This document shows, in pieces, positions 51,321-59,431 of a stretch of DNA of 64,000 bases. Each line of letters opens with the position of its first letter. The stretch's first letter is position 1. Position numbers and translations under genes: made by a program. Source of the stretch: Arthrobacter sp. AL12 (GTDB lineage: Bacteria > Actinomycetota > Actinomycetes > Actinomycetales > Micrococcaceae); the NCBI RefSeq assembly GCF_029960645.1, contig NZ_JASBQY010000006.1, forward strand, positions 78,790 to 142,789, in the 5' to 3' direction. The notes under the pieces are model-generated. The model saw only the letters and a list, made by a program, of their open reading frames with translations. It was not told the DNA's origin and made no database searches.

Positions 51321-52331
51321 CTAGGGGACCAGCGATTCCATGATGACGTTCCCGGCATCCGCGGTCACGTAGCAGTCCACCCGGCGGTCGCCGTTCTCCC
51401 AGCTCGAGGAGCTCGGGTAGGCGTTGCGCTGCAGCAGGTTGTACGTGGTGGCGGCAGCGGTCAGCTGCGCGTTGCGGCACGTCTCGCGGCCCTTGTCCTT
51501 CAGCACGTCCAGACCGGGATAGGCATCCGGTGCCTCATAGTGGTGGACCGCGATCAGCTGGGCCGAGTGCCCCGTGGCGCAGTCCACAATGGTGGACTGC
51601 GGCGCCTCCGGATCGAAATCCTTGAAGCAGTCGCCGCGTTGTAAGTCCAGCGGGCCGACCCCCTCAAGCGGCAGCGGTCCCCGGCTCGCGGGGGCTGCCG
51701 ACGTCGCGGCGGCAGCGGGCGCAACGTCCGCCGCGGGCTGCTTCGGGCTGCCGCCCAGCGAGGTCACCCCCCAGATGAGCAGACCCAGTACGACGACGAC
51801 GGCGGCGGCCAGGGCGGCGCCGATCCGTGTGGAACTCTGGCGGCGTACCCAGCCGCCTAGCTGTGACACCTTGTCCGAGGCAACCTTTGCGGCCCGGGCC
51901 AGAGCGGCGGTCGCGGTGGCAGCGGACCCTGCAGCGCGCGCTTTCGCGGCGCCGGCGGCGGCGGTCCCTGCAGCGCGCGCTTTCGCGGCGCCGGTGGCAG
52001 CGGTCCCTGCAGCACCCGCAGCACTCGCAGGACCCGCGGCGGCCCCCGGGGCGCGCCAGGCACGGCGGGGGCCCGGCTGCCCGGCGTCGGGCCCGTTGAC
52101 CGGCGGCGCGGAGGGGCGGGCGGGCAGCTGCGTGGGAGGGCCGGGCGGCGGAGCAGCCGGCTGACCGGACGGCGGGGTTGCTGGCGGCACAACGGGCGGC
52201 ACAACGGGCGGCGCGGACGGTCTCGGGGGCACGGCGGACGGTGCGGCAGGCGCGGACCGACCGCCGGGTCCGCCGGCCGGGGGAACCCCAGGCATGCCGG
52301 CGTTGCCGGGCCTTTCGTTCTCTTCGGTCAC
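51321..52331 (-). CDS. Septum-formation-domain membrane protein with Pro-rich and Ala-repeat N-terminus
   Basis: 336 residues from a GTG at 52331 (MTEENERPGN); the next upstream ATG at 52355 is also in frame. Residues about 10-100 are Pro/Ala/Gly-rich. A 13-residue repeat (AGTAATGAAKARA, AGTAAAGAAKARA, AGSAATATAALARA) covers about 105-150. One helix (ALAAAVVVVLGLLIWGVTSL) anchors it. The outer domain, LDLQRGDCFKDF with VDCATGHSAQLIAVHHY and ETCRNAQL, is the septum-formation type with conserved Cys pairs. These proteins are linked to actinobacterial cell division only by name and context. Confidence 0.85.
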   Translation of the reverse strand: MTEENERPGNAGMPGVPPAGGPGGRSAPAAPSAVPPRPSAPPVVPPVVPPATPPSGQPAAPPPGPPTQLPARPSAPPVNGPDAGQPGPRRAWRAPGAAAGPASAAGAAGTAATGAAKARAAGTAAAGAAKARAAGSAATATAALARAAKVASDKVSQLGGWVRRQSSTRIGAALAAAVVVVLGLLIWGVTSLGGSPKQPAADVAPAAAATSAAPASRGPLPLEGVGPLDLQRGDCFKDFDPEAPQSTIVDCATGHSAQLIAVHHYEAPDAYPGLDVLKDKGRETCRNAQLTAAATTYNLLQRNAYPSSSSWENGDRRVDCYVTADAGNVIMESLVP

Positions 52332-52621
52332 TGAGAATTCACCACTTCCGTGCATCTGGGCCGCGGCGGGACGCCCGGCGGTGGGACCCGTTTCCGGAAG
52401 TCCACTAGGGAACTCTATCGAAGATGCCCGGCGCCCTGCATGCCGCCCGGGCGCCGTCCGGAGCAGTGGTCCGGCCCACACCGCCGGGAGCGGCCGTCGC
52501 GGGGAGCAGTTACCGCTGAAAGCATGTAATCTAGGTGTACGACAAATTGACCAAACATTCCGGGGCCTCACTAACGCCAATGGTGACCACCTCCGGTCCG
52601 AGTACAAAAGGGGGTCACGCC

Positions 52622-52855
52622 ATGGGGCGCGGCCGTCAAAAGGCAAAAGCTACCAAGCAGGCTCGGGACATCAAGTACTACTCCCCGAACACTGACTACA
52701 CTGCTCTTCAGCGCGAGCTCAAGAGCTCTGAGGTCCGTGCGCCGAGTCGTTTCTCGAGTGAGCCTGTCGAGCCGGATTATTCGGCCTATGTGGATAAGTA
52801 CGCGGACGATGTGGAAGAGGACGACGACGAGGTTGATTCCCGTCGGATAGGTTAG
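52622..52855 (+). CDS. DUF3073 actinobacterial protein
   Basis: 77 residues: MGRGRQKAKATKQARDIKYY at the N-terminus, YSAYVDKYADDVEEDDDEVD at the acidic C-terminus. This basic-then-acidic layout is that of DUF3073, found across actinobacteria and usually near the purM/purF genes, as here. Function unknown. The start follows AAAAGGGGGT. The 290-base region upstream has a candidate -10 TAATCT (near 52527) and nothing coding. Confidence 0.92.
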   Translation: MGRGRQKAKATKQARDIKYYSPNTDYTALQRELKSSEVRAPSRFSSEPVEPDYSAYVDKYADDVEEDDDEVDSRRIG

Positions 52856-52977
52856 TCGACACTTCTTTCCGGCATGCACCTCCGCCAGCGGATTGCCGAC
52901 CACATGATTTCAGGCCCGCCGGCCACCCCCAGCAACGGGAGTGGACGGCGGGTTTTCTGCTACCCGAAAGGACCGCC

Positions 52978-53760
52978 ATGACCATGCGCACGGGCTTCAC
53001 CGAGGGGGAAATCTGCTGGCCAGACCTCCAGGCCCGCGACGTCGCGGCGGCCAAGGCTTTCTACGCCGCGGTCTTCGGCTGGCGCTTCGAGGACCTGCCC
53101 ACCCCGGACGGGCGCAGCTACGCCCAGGCATTCCTGGGCGAGGACCTGGTCGCCGTGATCGCACCGCAGAACCCACAGCAGCTGGCCGTCGGGGCTCCCG
53201 GCCAATGGAACGTGTACTTCGCGTCCTCCGACGCCCGGGAGCTCGCCGACGGCCTGGGCCACGCCGGCGGAACCCTGGAGTTCGGTCCCGAGGAGGTAGG
53301 CGGCACCGGCGTGATGGTATTCTTCGCCCCGCCCGGCGGCGGCACCACCGGCGCCTTGCAGGCCGGCAGCCACTTCGGCACCGTCCGCAGCGGGGAGCCC
53401 GGCGCCCTGGCCTGGGCCGAACTGCTGACGCCCGAGCCGCAGTCCGCCGTCGGGTTCTTCCAGCAGCTGTTCGGCCAGGACGTGACAGAGTACCCGCAGG
53501 ACGACGGCGGCAAGTACAGCACGCTGGTGGTCAACGGCGTGGAGGTAGCCGGCATCGCTGCGGTCCCGGCTGATGCCGAGGGAACGCTCAAGCCGGGGTG
53601 GCAGGTGTACTTCGGGGTGACCAGCGTCGCGAGGGCAGTCGCGGCGGCCGAGGCTGCCGGCGGCACCGTCCTGATCGCACCGGACGAGGCCGAGGAAGCC
53701 GGCACCATCGCCACCCTCGAGGACCCGCAGGGCGGCGTGTTCAGCGTCCTGGAGGTCTGA
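52978..53760 (+). CDS. VOC-family protein, two glyoxalase-like domains
   Basis: 260 residues, two vicinal-oxygen-chelate domains. The first starts GEICWPDLQARDVAAAKAFY with FGWRFEDLPTPDG; the second reads LAWAELLTPEPQSAVGFFQQ with LFGQDVTEYPQDDG. Both end in APDEAEEAG or FGPEEVGGTG style strands. This double-VOC arrangement resembles actinobacterial hydroxylase-type proteins without firm function. The metal ligands are not complete in the first domain. The start follows GAAAGG. Confidence 0.88.
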   Translation: MTMRTGFTEGEICWPDLQARDVAAAKAFYAAVFGWRFEDLPTPDGRSYAQAFLGEDLVAVIAPQNPQQLAVGAPGQWNVYFASSDARELADGLGHAGGTLEFGPEEVGGTGVMVFFAPPGGGTTGALQAGSHFGTVRSGEPGALAWAELLTPEPQSAVGFFQQLFGQDVTEYPQDDGGKYSTLVVNGVEVAGIAAVPADAEGTLKPGWQVYFGVTSVARAVAAAEAAGGTVLIAPDEAEEAGTIATLEDPQGGVFSVLEV

Positions 53761-53774
53761 CCCGGCTTAAACCG

Positions 53775-53834
53775 ATCGAGTGCTCCACAACTGCCGTTTT
53801 GGAGGTGCTAAACGGCAGTTGTGGAGCACTCGAT
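53775..53834. repeat. Intergenic palindrome, family A, copy 2
   Basis: Perfect 25-base arms starting ATCGAGTGCTCCACAAC and AAACGGCAGTTGTGGAG around a 10-base loop. It lies between the convergent VOC (stop 53760) and purM (stop 53852) genes. Compared with copy 1 at 25992, the inner arm bases differ in a paired fashion, so the stem is conserved, not only the sequence. Confidence 0.92.
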
Positions 53835-53851
53835 GGGGGTTTGGGTGGTGT

Positions 53852-55024
53852 TTAGGCGTAGGTGTTGACCAGCCGGACGGCGCCGCCGTCGACGCCCTTG
53901 GCGCCTTGGACGTAGTCCGGTCCGGTCTTGACGACGGAGTCCGAGTTTTCCTCCACGGTGCCCATGACCCAGGCCGGCAGTCCGCGTTCGTTGAGCCGGT
54001 TTACGGCGGCGTCGGCGGCCTCGGGGGAGACAATCGCCACCATGCCCACGCCCAGGTTCAGGGTGCGCTCCAGGTCGGCCAGCGGGACGTTGCCCAGCTC
54101 GGCGACCAGCCGGAAGATGGCCGGAAGCTGCCAGGTGGCGCGGTCCACGGTGGCCAGCAGGCCCTGCGGCAGGACGCGGGCCAGGTTGGCGGCGAGGCCG
54201 CCGCCGGTGACGTGGCTGAAGCCGTGCACGGCCTGGCCGGCTGCGGAGCCGTTCACCGGGAAGGTCCGGGCCAGGTCCAGGCAGTCGGCGGCGTAGACGC
54301 GGGTCGGTTCCAGCAGTTCCTCACCGAGGGTGCGGCTGAATTCGGAGACGTGGCGGTCCAGGGCCCAGCCGGCGTGGTTGATGACGCGGCGGACCAGGGA
54401 GTAGCCGTTGGAGTGCAGCCCGGAGGAGGCCATGCCGATCACGACGTCGCCGGCGCGGACGCGGTCCGGGCCGAGCAGGTCGGCGGCTTCGACCACACCG
54501 GTGGCGGCGCCGGCGACGTCGTACTCATGCTCACCCAGCAGGCCCGGGTGCTCGGCGGTTTCGCCGCCCACCAGGGCGGTGCCGGCGACGGAGCAGGCGG
54601 CCGCGATGCCGCGGACGATGTCCGCGATGCGCTCCGGGACGACCCTGCCGCAGGCGATGTAGTCGGTCATGTACAGCGGCTCGGCGCCCACCACCACGAT
54701 GTCATCGACCACCATGCCGACGAGGTCGAAGCCGATGGTGTCGTGGATGTCCATGGCCTGGGCGATGGCGACCTTGGTGCCGACACCGTCGGTGGAGGTG
54801 GCCAGCAGCGGGCGCTTGTAGGTGAGCAGCCGCGAGACGTCGTACAGGCCGGCGAAGCCGCCGACGCCGCCGACCACCGAGGAGTTGTGGGTCGCCTTGA
54901 TGGCGCCCTTCATCAGTTCGACGGCGCGGTCGCCCGCTTCGACGTCGACGCCGGCGGAGGCGTAGGTGATGCCGACGGCGTTCTGGGCGGCGTTCATGTC
55001 AGCGGCCGGGGAGGCGGAAGTCAT
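53852..55024 (-). CDS. purM: Phosphoribosylformylglycinamidine cyclo-ligase (AIR synthetase)
   Basis: 390 residues. Closes the imidazole ring of purine biosynthesis: FGAM plus ATP gives AIR. Family marks: VVGGVGGFAGLYDVSRL, the ATP/Mg site STDGVGTKVAIAQAM, GMVVDDIVVVGAEPLYM, GGETAEHPGLLG and HVTGGGLAANLARVLP. Length about 30-40 residues over the E. coli enzyme. The start overlaps the purF stop (ATGA at 55021-55024), so purF-purM are translationally coupled. Confidence 0.96.
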   Translation of the reverse strand: MTSASPAADMNAAQNAVGITYASAGVDVEAGDRAVELMKGAIKATHNSSVVGGVGGFAGLYDVSRLLTYKRPLLATSTDGVGTKVAIAQAMDIHDTIGFDLVGMVVDDIVVVGAEPLYMTDYIACGRVVPERIADIVRGIAAACSVAGTALVGGETAEHPGLLGEHEYDVAGAATGVVEAADLLGPDRVRAGDVVIGMASSGLHSNGYSLVRRVINHAGWALDRHVSEFSRTLGEELLEPTRVYAADCLDLARTFPVNGSAAGQAVHGFSHVTGGGLAANLARVLPQGLLATVDRATWQLPAIFRLVAELGNVPLADLERTLNLGVGMVAIVSPEAADAAVNRLNERGLPAWVMGTVEENSDSVVKTGPDYVQGAKGVDGGAVRLVNTYA

Positions 55025-56706
55025 ACGGGCTCTTTCTTGTCGGCAGCAATGGTCCGATTAATGCGATCGGCATCGGTGAGCAGTTCTTCGAATTCGGCGT
55101 CCGGGCCCGGATCGCAGCCGGTGGCGCCGGGTTTCTCGGCCGGATCCTCGGTGGCGCTGATGCCGGCGGCCGCTTCGGCGGCGGTTTCCGACGCTTCGGC
55201 GCCGAGGGCGGCATCGCCGGCGGCGGCGGGGAGCCCGCCAAGGTCGGTGCGTTCGAGCAGGTTCTTGCCCGGCTTCTCGGCGCCCGGGAGCTCGATCGGG
55301 TACTGGCCGGTGAAGCAGGCGGTGCACAGGCGTTCGCGCGGCTGCTGCGTCGCGCCGATCATGCCGTCCTCGGAGATGTAGGCCAGGGAATCGGCGCCGA
55401 TGGCCTGGGTGATCTCCTCAACCGTGGCGCCGTTGGCAATCAGCTCAGCCCGGGAAGCGAAGTCGATGCCGTAGAAGCACGGCCACTTCACCGGCGGGGA
55501 GGAAATCTTGATGTGGACGCTGGCGGCGCCCGCCTCGCGGAGCATCCGGACGATGGCGCGCTGGGTGTTGCCGCGGACGATCGAGTCATCCACGACCACC
55601 ACGCGCTTCCCGCGGATCACGGATTCCAGCGCATTGAGTTTGAGCCGGATCCCCAGCTGGCGCAGCGTCTGTGAGGGCTGGATGAACGTGCGGCCGACGT
55701 AGGAGTTCTTTACGAAACCGTGCGCGAACGGGATGCCGGATTCCTCGGCGTAGCCCACGGCCGCGGGGGTGCCGGACTCCGGCACCGGAATGACGATGTC
55801 CGCTTCCTGGGTGTTCTCGCGGGCCAGCTGGCGGCCCATTTCCACCCGGGACTCGTACACCGAGCGGCCCGCGATGGACGCGTCCGGCCGGGCGAGGTAG
55901 ACGTATTCGAAGACGCAGCCGGCCGGCGTCGCCTCGGCGAAGCGCTCGGAGCGGACGCCGTCCTCATCGATCGCGATGAACTCGCCGGGCTCGATTTCGC
56001 GGATGAAGCTGGCGCCGACGGTGGCGAGGGCGGACTGCTCGGAGGCAACCACCCAGCCGCGTTCCAGCCGGCCCAGGCAGAGCGGGCGGACGCCGTACGT
56101 GTCGCGGGCCGCGTAGAGCGTGCCTTCATCCATGAAGACAAAGCAGAAGCCGCCCTTGATCCTTGGCAGCAGCTCCATCGCGGTCTGTTCGAGCGACTTG
56201 CCCTCTTCGCCCTCCAGCAGGGCGGTGACGAGGGCCGTGTCCGAGGTGTTGCCCTGCTTCATTTCGCCGGTGAGCTGGCCGCCGTTGCGGTCCACGATCA
56301 TGGCCTTGAGCTCGGCGGTGTTGGTCAGGTTGCCGTTGTGCGCCAGCGCTACGGTGCCGGTCGCGGTGGCGCCCAGGGTGGGCTGCGCGTTGGCCCAGTG
56401 GCTGGCACCGGTGGTGGAGTAACGGCAGTGGCCGACGGCCAGGTGCCCGGTCAGGGTGTTGAGCGTGGTCTCGTCGAAGACCTGGGAGACGAGCCCCATG
56501 TCCTTGTAGACGTTGATCCGCTTGCCGTCGCTGGTGGCTATACCAGCCGACTCCTGACCGCGGTGCTGTAGTGCATACAGCCCGTAATAGGTGAGTTTTG
56601 CAACCTCTTCACCGGGAGCCCAGACCCCAAAGACGCCGCATGCGTCCTGAGGGCCTTTTTCGCCAGGGAGAAGATCATGAGAGAGTTTTCCATCGCCGCG
56701 TGCCAC
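55021..56706 (-). CDS. purF: Amidophosphoribosyltransferase
   Basis: 561 residues, starting at a GTG. First committed step of purine synthesis: PRPP plus glutamine to phosphoribosylamine. A propeptide of 22 residues precedes the nucleophile Cys23 (ACGVFGVWAPGE). The glutaminase half (NTN fold) includes ALQHRGQESAGIA, and the PRPP site is VVVVDDSIVRGNT (about 370). Conserved Cys CTACFTGQYP and others fit the iron-sulfur or Cys-rich C-terminus of the Bacillus type. A tail of about 80 Ala/Glu-rich residues (from about 480) is extra. It is coupled to purM. Confidence 0.96.
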   Translation of the reverse strand: MARGDGKLSHDLLPGEKGPQDACGVFGVWAPGEEVAKLTYYGLYALQHRGQESAGIATSDGKRINVYKDMGLVSQVFDETTLNTLTGHLAVGHCRYSTTGASHWANAQPTLGATATGTVALAHNGNLTNTAELKAMIVDRNGGQLTGEMKQGNTSDTALVTALLEGEEGKSLEQTAMELLPRIKGGFCFVFMDEGTLYAARDTYGVRPLCLGRLERGWVVASEQSALATVGASFIREIEPGEFIAIDEDGVRSERFAEATPAGCVFEYVYLARPDASIAGRSVYESRVEMGRQLARENTQEADIVIPVPESGTPAAVGYAEESGIPFAHGFVKNSYVGRTFIQPSQTLRQLGIRLKLNALESVIRGKRVVVVDDSIVRGNTQRAIVRMLREAGAASVHIKISSPPVKWPCFYGIDFASRAELIANGATVEEITQAIGADSLAYISEDGMIGATQQPRERLCTACFTGQYPIELPGAEKPGKNLLERTDLGGLPAAAGDAALGAEASETAAEAAAGISATEDPAEKPGATGCDPGPDAEFEELLTDADRINRTIAADKKEPV

Positions 56707-56784
56707 TGGTCGATTATCTCACGTTGTGCGCCGGGTCTTGCTCGGCGGCAGGTTTATGACCTGCTGGGGTTGGCTTCCGGCCGG

Positions 56785-57129
56785 TCAGGCCTCCGGCTGG
56801 TCCCCGGTGTCGGGCACGGAATCGGGAACGGATTCGACGACGGCGCGCCTGGCCCTGCGGACGCTCAGGCGGTCCAGGATGAGCGCCGCGGCGCCGCCGA
56901 GGATGACGCCGCCCGCGCCGCACAGGATCATAAAGAAACCGAAGACTGCCCCGGCATCGTAGGCTGCATCGCCCGGGAGCCCGTAGGCGAGGAAGGCGGC
57001 CACGGCGAAGCCCAGGAGCCCGCCCAGAACCAGGAAGGGCACGTACTTCGGCGCCCGGCGCACGGTGACTTCGCGCCGTTCGGGGACGTGCTGTTCGCCT
57101 GCGGTGCCGGGGTTTTCGGGGGTAGACAT
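56785..57129 (-). CDS. Small hypothetical membrane protein
   Basis: 114 residues: a charged N-terminus (ERREVTVRRAPKYV), helix FLVLGGLLGFAVAAFLAYGL, helix GAVFGFFMILCGAGGVILGG, then AALILDRLSVRRARRAVVE and an acidic tail. The pattern is common in actinobacteria next to purF but has no known role. ATG at 57129 is preferred; longer upstream frames are antisense to the methyltransferase promoter. It lies 79 bases upstream of purF on the same strand and might share its transcript. Confidence 0.78.
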   Translation of the reverse strand: MSTPENPGTAGEQHVPERREVTVRRAPKYVPFLVLGGLLGFAVAAFLAYGLPGDAAYDAGAVFGFFMILCGAGGVILGGAAALILDRLSVRRARRAVVESVPDSVPDTGDQPEA

Positions 57130-57229
57130 GCCGTTAAGACTACTGCCCCGCCAGCCATTGCTCCCGCCGGGGCGGCGGGGCACACTAGGGGGTGGGGGAG
57201 GGTGCGGTCCGGGCGTAGGGAGTCGCACC

Positions 57230-58078
57230 ATGTCAGTCACAGCGGACAGCATCCGTGACCAGCAGCGCACCATCTGGGACCACTTCGCGGCCGGCTGGCA
57301 GAAATGGGACGCCGAACTGCTCGGCTGGCACGGCCCGTTCGGGGACGCCCTGATTGAGGAGGCCCGGCTGCAGCCGGGTGCCTCGGTGCTGGACGTTGGA
57401 TCAGGAACGGGGGAGCCCGGGCTGACGGCGGCGGCCCTGGTGCCGGACGGCCGTGTGGTCCTGACCGACATTTCAGCCGGGATGCTCAAGGTGGCCGAGC
57501 TGAAGGCGTCGGCCAGGGGCCTTCACAACGTCCGCTTCGAGGTCTGCGATGCCGCCGACCTTCCGCTGGACGACGAGTCCTTCGACGCCGTGTTGTGCCG
57601 CTTCGGATTCATGTTCTTCCCCGCGATTTCGCCTGCGCTCCGGGAGATGGTCCGGACGGCCAGGCCCGGGGCGCGGATCACGGCTGCCGTGTGGGGCCGG
57701 GCCGCTGAAAACCCGTGGGCCAGCCTGATCCTGGGCACACTGGCCCACCACTCGGAGCTTCCGCCGCCGCCGGCAGGGACACCGGGGTTGTTCCGGTATT
57801 CCGCGGCAGGGCTGATGTCCCGCATGTTCCGCGAAGCCGGCTTGGTCGAGGTCAGCGAACGGAAAGTCAGCACGAACCTGGTCGCCGAGTCCCCGGAACG
57901 CTACTGGGAGTTCATGACCGACATCGCGACCACCGTGGCGATGGGGCTGGCCAGGTCGGACGCGGAATCCCGGGAGCTGATCCGCTCCGACGTCTTCCAG
58001 CTGCTCCGCCGCTACGAGCACGACGGCGCCATCCGACTCCGTTCCACGGCCACCATCGTGGCGGGGACGCGCGCCTAG
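57230..58078 (+). CDS. Class I SAM-dependent methyltransferase
   Basis: 282 residues. Motif I is VLDVGSGTGEPGLTAAAL, then VVLTDISAGMLKVAELKA, motif IV FDAVLCRFGFMFFPAISP and AARPGARITAAVWGRAAENP-like. The last feature and the N-terminal RTIWDHFAAGWQKWDAEL match the UbiE/Coq5-like and Methyltransf_11 set used on lipids or natural products. The substrate is unknown. It is divergent from the small membrane gene and ends in a repeat region. Confidence 0.88.
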   Translation: MSVTADSIRDQQRTIWDHFAAGWQKWDAELLGWHGPFGDALIEEARLQPGASVLDVGSGTGEPGLTAAALVPDGRVVLTDISAGMLKVAELKASARGLHNVRFEVCDAADLPLDDESFDAVLCRFGFMFFPAISPALREMVRTARPGARITAAVWGRAAENPWASLILGTLAHHSELPPPPAGTPGLFRYSAAGLMSRMFREAGLVEVSERKVSTNLVAESPERYWEFMTDIATTVAMGLARSDAESRELIRSDVFQLLRRYEHDGAIRLRSTATIVAGTRA

Positions 58079-58090
58079 CCGGTTTCCGCA

Positions 58091-58208
58091 GCACTTTCGG
58101 ACAGGCGCGGCGCGGATCCGGCGTGCGCGCGTCCGAAAGCGCCGCGGAATCGCCGGGTGCCCAAACGGCGTGCGCGCGTCCGAAAGCGCCGCGGAATCGC
58201 CGGGTGCC
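58091..58208. repeat. Intergenic palindrome, family C, with right arm duplicated in tandem
   Basis: GCACTTTCGGAC (58091) can pair with GTCCGAAAGCGC (58131 and 58178). The right-arm unit of 47 bases, starting GGCGTGCGCGCGTCCG, is present twice (58120 and 58167). It spans the gap between the convergent methyltransferase and peroxiredoxin genes and touches the latter's stop. Architecture (hairpin plus duplicated arm) mirrors the family B element at 1627. Confidence 0.82.
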
Positions 58209-58687
58209 TAGACGCCGAGCTCTGCCTTCAGCGCGGCGACGTGGCCCTGCGCCTTGACCTGGTACTGCGCCAGCGTCACCTTGCCCCCGGGGTCGAGCAC
58301 CACGGTGGAGCGGACGATCCCCTCGGTGACCTCGCCGTTGACCAGCTTCTCGCCCCAGGCGCCGTAGGCCAGGGCCACGGCGTGGTCCTCGTCGGCGAGC
58401 AGCGGGAAGGTCAGGGCGAAGTCGCCGGTGAAGTGCGCCAGCGCCTCCGGCCCGTCGGGGGAGACCCCCAGCACTTCATAGCCGGAACCCTGCAGGGATG
58501 CCAGGTTGTCGCGGAAATCGCAGGCCTCGGTGGTGCAGCCCGGGGTGGCGGCCTGCGGGTAAAAATAGACGATGACGTTCTTGCCGCGGTAGTCCGCCAG
58601 CGCGACCTTCTGTCCCGCGGCGTCCGGAAGAGTGAAGTCCGGGGCGGCGGTTCCGGGCTGGAGTTTGACGGTCAGCTGGGGGCTCAT
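58208..58687 (-). CDS. bcp: Peroxiredoxin, thiol-specific (BCP type)
   Basis: 159 residues. The catalytic motif FYPQAATPGCTTEACDFRD has the peroxidatic Cys and, five residues later, the resolving Cys of BCP. DFTLPDAAGQKVALADY and VRSTVVLDPGGKV are standard. It reduces peroxides at the expense of thioredoxin. The ATG at 58687 is chosen from the conserved N-terminus. 79 bases downstream of the winged-helix gene on the same strand. Confidence 0.95.
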   Translation of the reverse strand: MSPQLTVKLQPGTAAPDFTLPDAAGQKVALADYRGKNVIVYFYPQAATPGCTTEACDFRDNLASLQGSGYEVLGVSPDGPEALAHFTGDFALTFPLLADEDHAVALAYGAWGEKLVNGEVTEGIVRSTVVLDPGGKVTLAQYQVKAQGHVAALKAELGV

Positions 58688-58766
58688 GGGTGTTCCTTCG
58701 TGGTCTTTGAGGGGTTCGTTCGCGGAGGTCTGCGGAGGAAGCGGTCTGCGCTGCACAACCACGGGT

Positions 58767-59423
58767 TCAGATGCTGTATTCCGCCGGTCCGCGCACCTTG
58801 ATGTGGGGCCCGGGGACAAACCGGTAGCCGCCGCCGCGGACCGTGGCGATCGCAGGACGCCCGCCCCGCAGCTTGCGCCGCACCCGGCCCACGTACACAT
58901 GGATGGACCGGGACGCCGCCGCGGGGGAATCGAACGATTCGAGGAACAGCCGCAGCTCCTCCCGGCTCACGGTGCGGGAGCAGTTCTCCGCAAGATACCG
59001 CAGCAGCTTGAACTCGACGCCGGACAGCGGCACCCGCAGCCCGTCCAGCCGCACCTCGCCCGCGGCAAGGTCCACGGACACCAGGCTGCCGGACCCGGAC
59101 GACGGCGGCAGGTGGGGGGCGCCGCCGTCGTCCTCCTGCGGGGAATCCTGCGCAGCGGACGACGACGGCACCCGGGTTCGGCCGCCGGCGGTGGTAGCAG
59201 CCCCGGGGGCGGGCCAGAGCCGGACGTCCGCCCCCGGGGCAAGCTTCAGGGCGCGCGCCAGCAGCAGCTGCGCCGCCCGCGCCATTGCGGCCTCATCGGG
59301 GTCCCGGCCCTCGCCCGGCGTCACCCAGACGGCCAGACCGTGCGCCCGGAGCCGCGGTCCGGAGGCCGGACCCGGCTCCCGGTGCGCATCTATGCCTCGT
59401 GGGGAATGGGCTTCGGATGCCAT
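58767..59423 (-). CDS. Winged-helix (OmpR/PhoB C-terminal type) regulator without receiver domain
   Basis: 218 residues. The C-terminal 95 residues form an OmpR-like DNA-binding domain: VRLDGLRVPLSGVEFKLLRYL, TVSREELRLFL, SRSIHVYVGRVRRKLRG and IATVRGGGYRFVPG. The N-terminal part (about 1-115) lacks the Asp/Lys receiver residues and is Ala/Gly/Pro-rich, so phosphorylation control is absent. The start at 59423 is eight bases after the allB stop, which suggests co-transcription with the glyoxylate operon and a role in its control or as a passenger. Confidence 0.88.
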   Translation of the reverse strand: MASEAHSPRGIDAHREPGPASGPRLRAHGLAVWVTPGEGRDPDEAAMARAAQLLLARALKLAPGADVRLWPAPGAATTAGGRTRVPSSSAAQDSPQEDDGGAPHLPPSSGSGSLVSVDLAAGEVRLDGLRVPLSGVEFKLLRYLAENCSRTVSREELRLFLESFDSPAAASRSIHVYVGRVRRKLRGGRPAIATVRGGGYRFVPGPHIKVRGPAEYSI

Positions 59424-59431
59424 CGAAGCCC

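Noticed and set aside
53780..55381. 533-codon open frame on the plus strand
   Set aside because: Antisense to purM and the purF end; begins within a palindrome.
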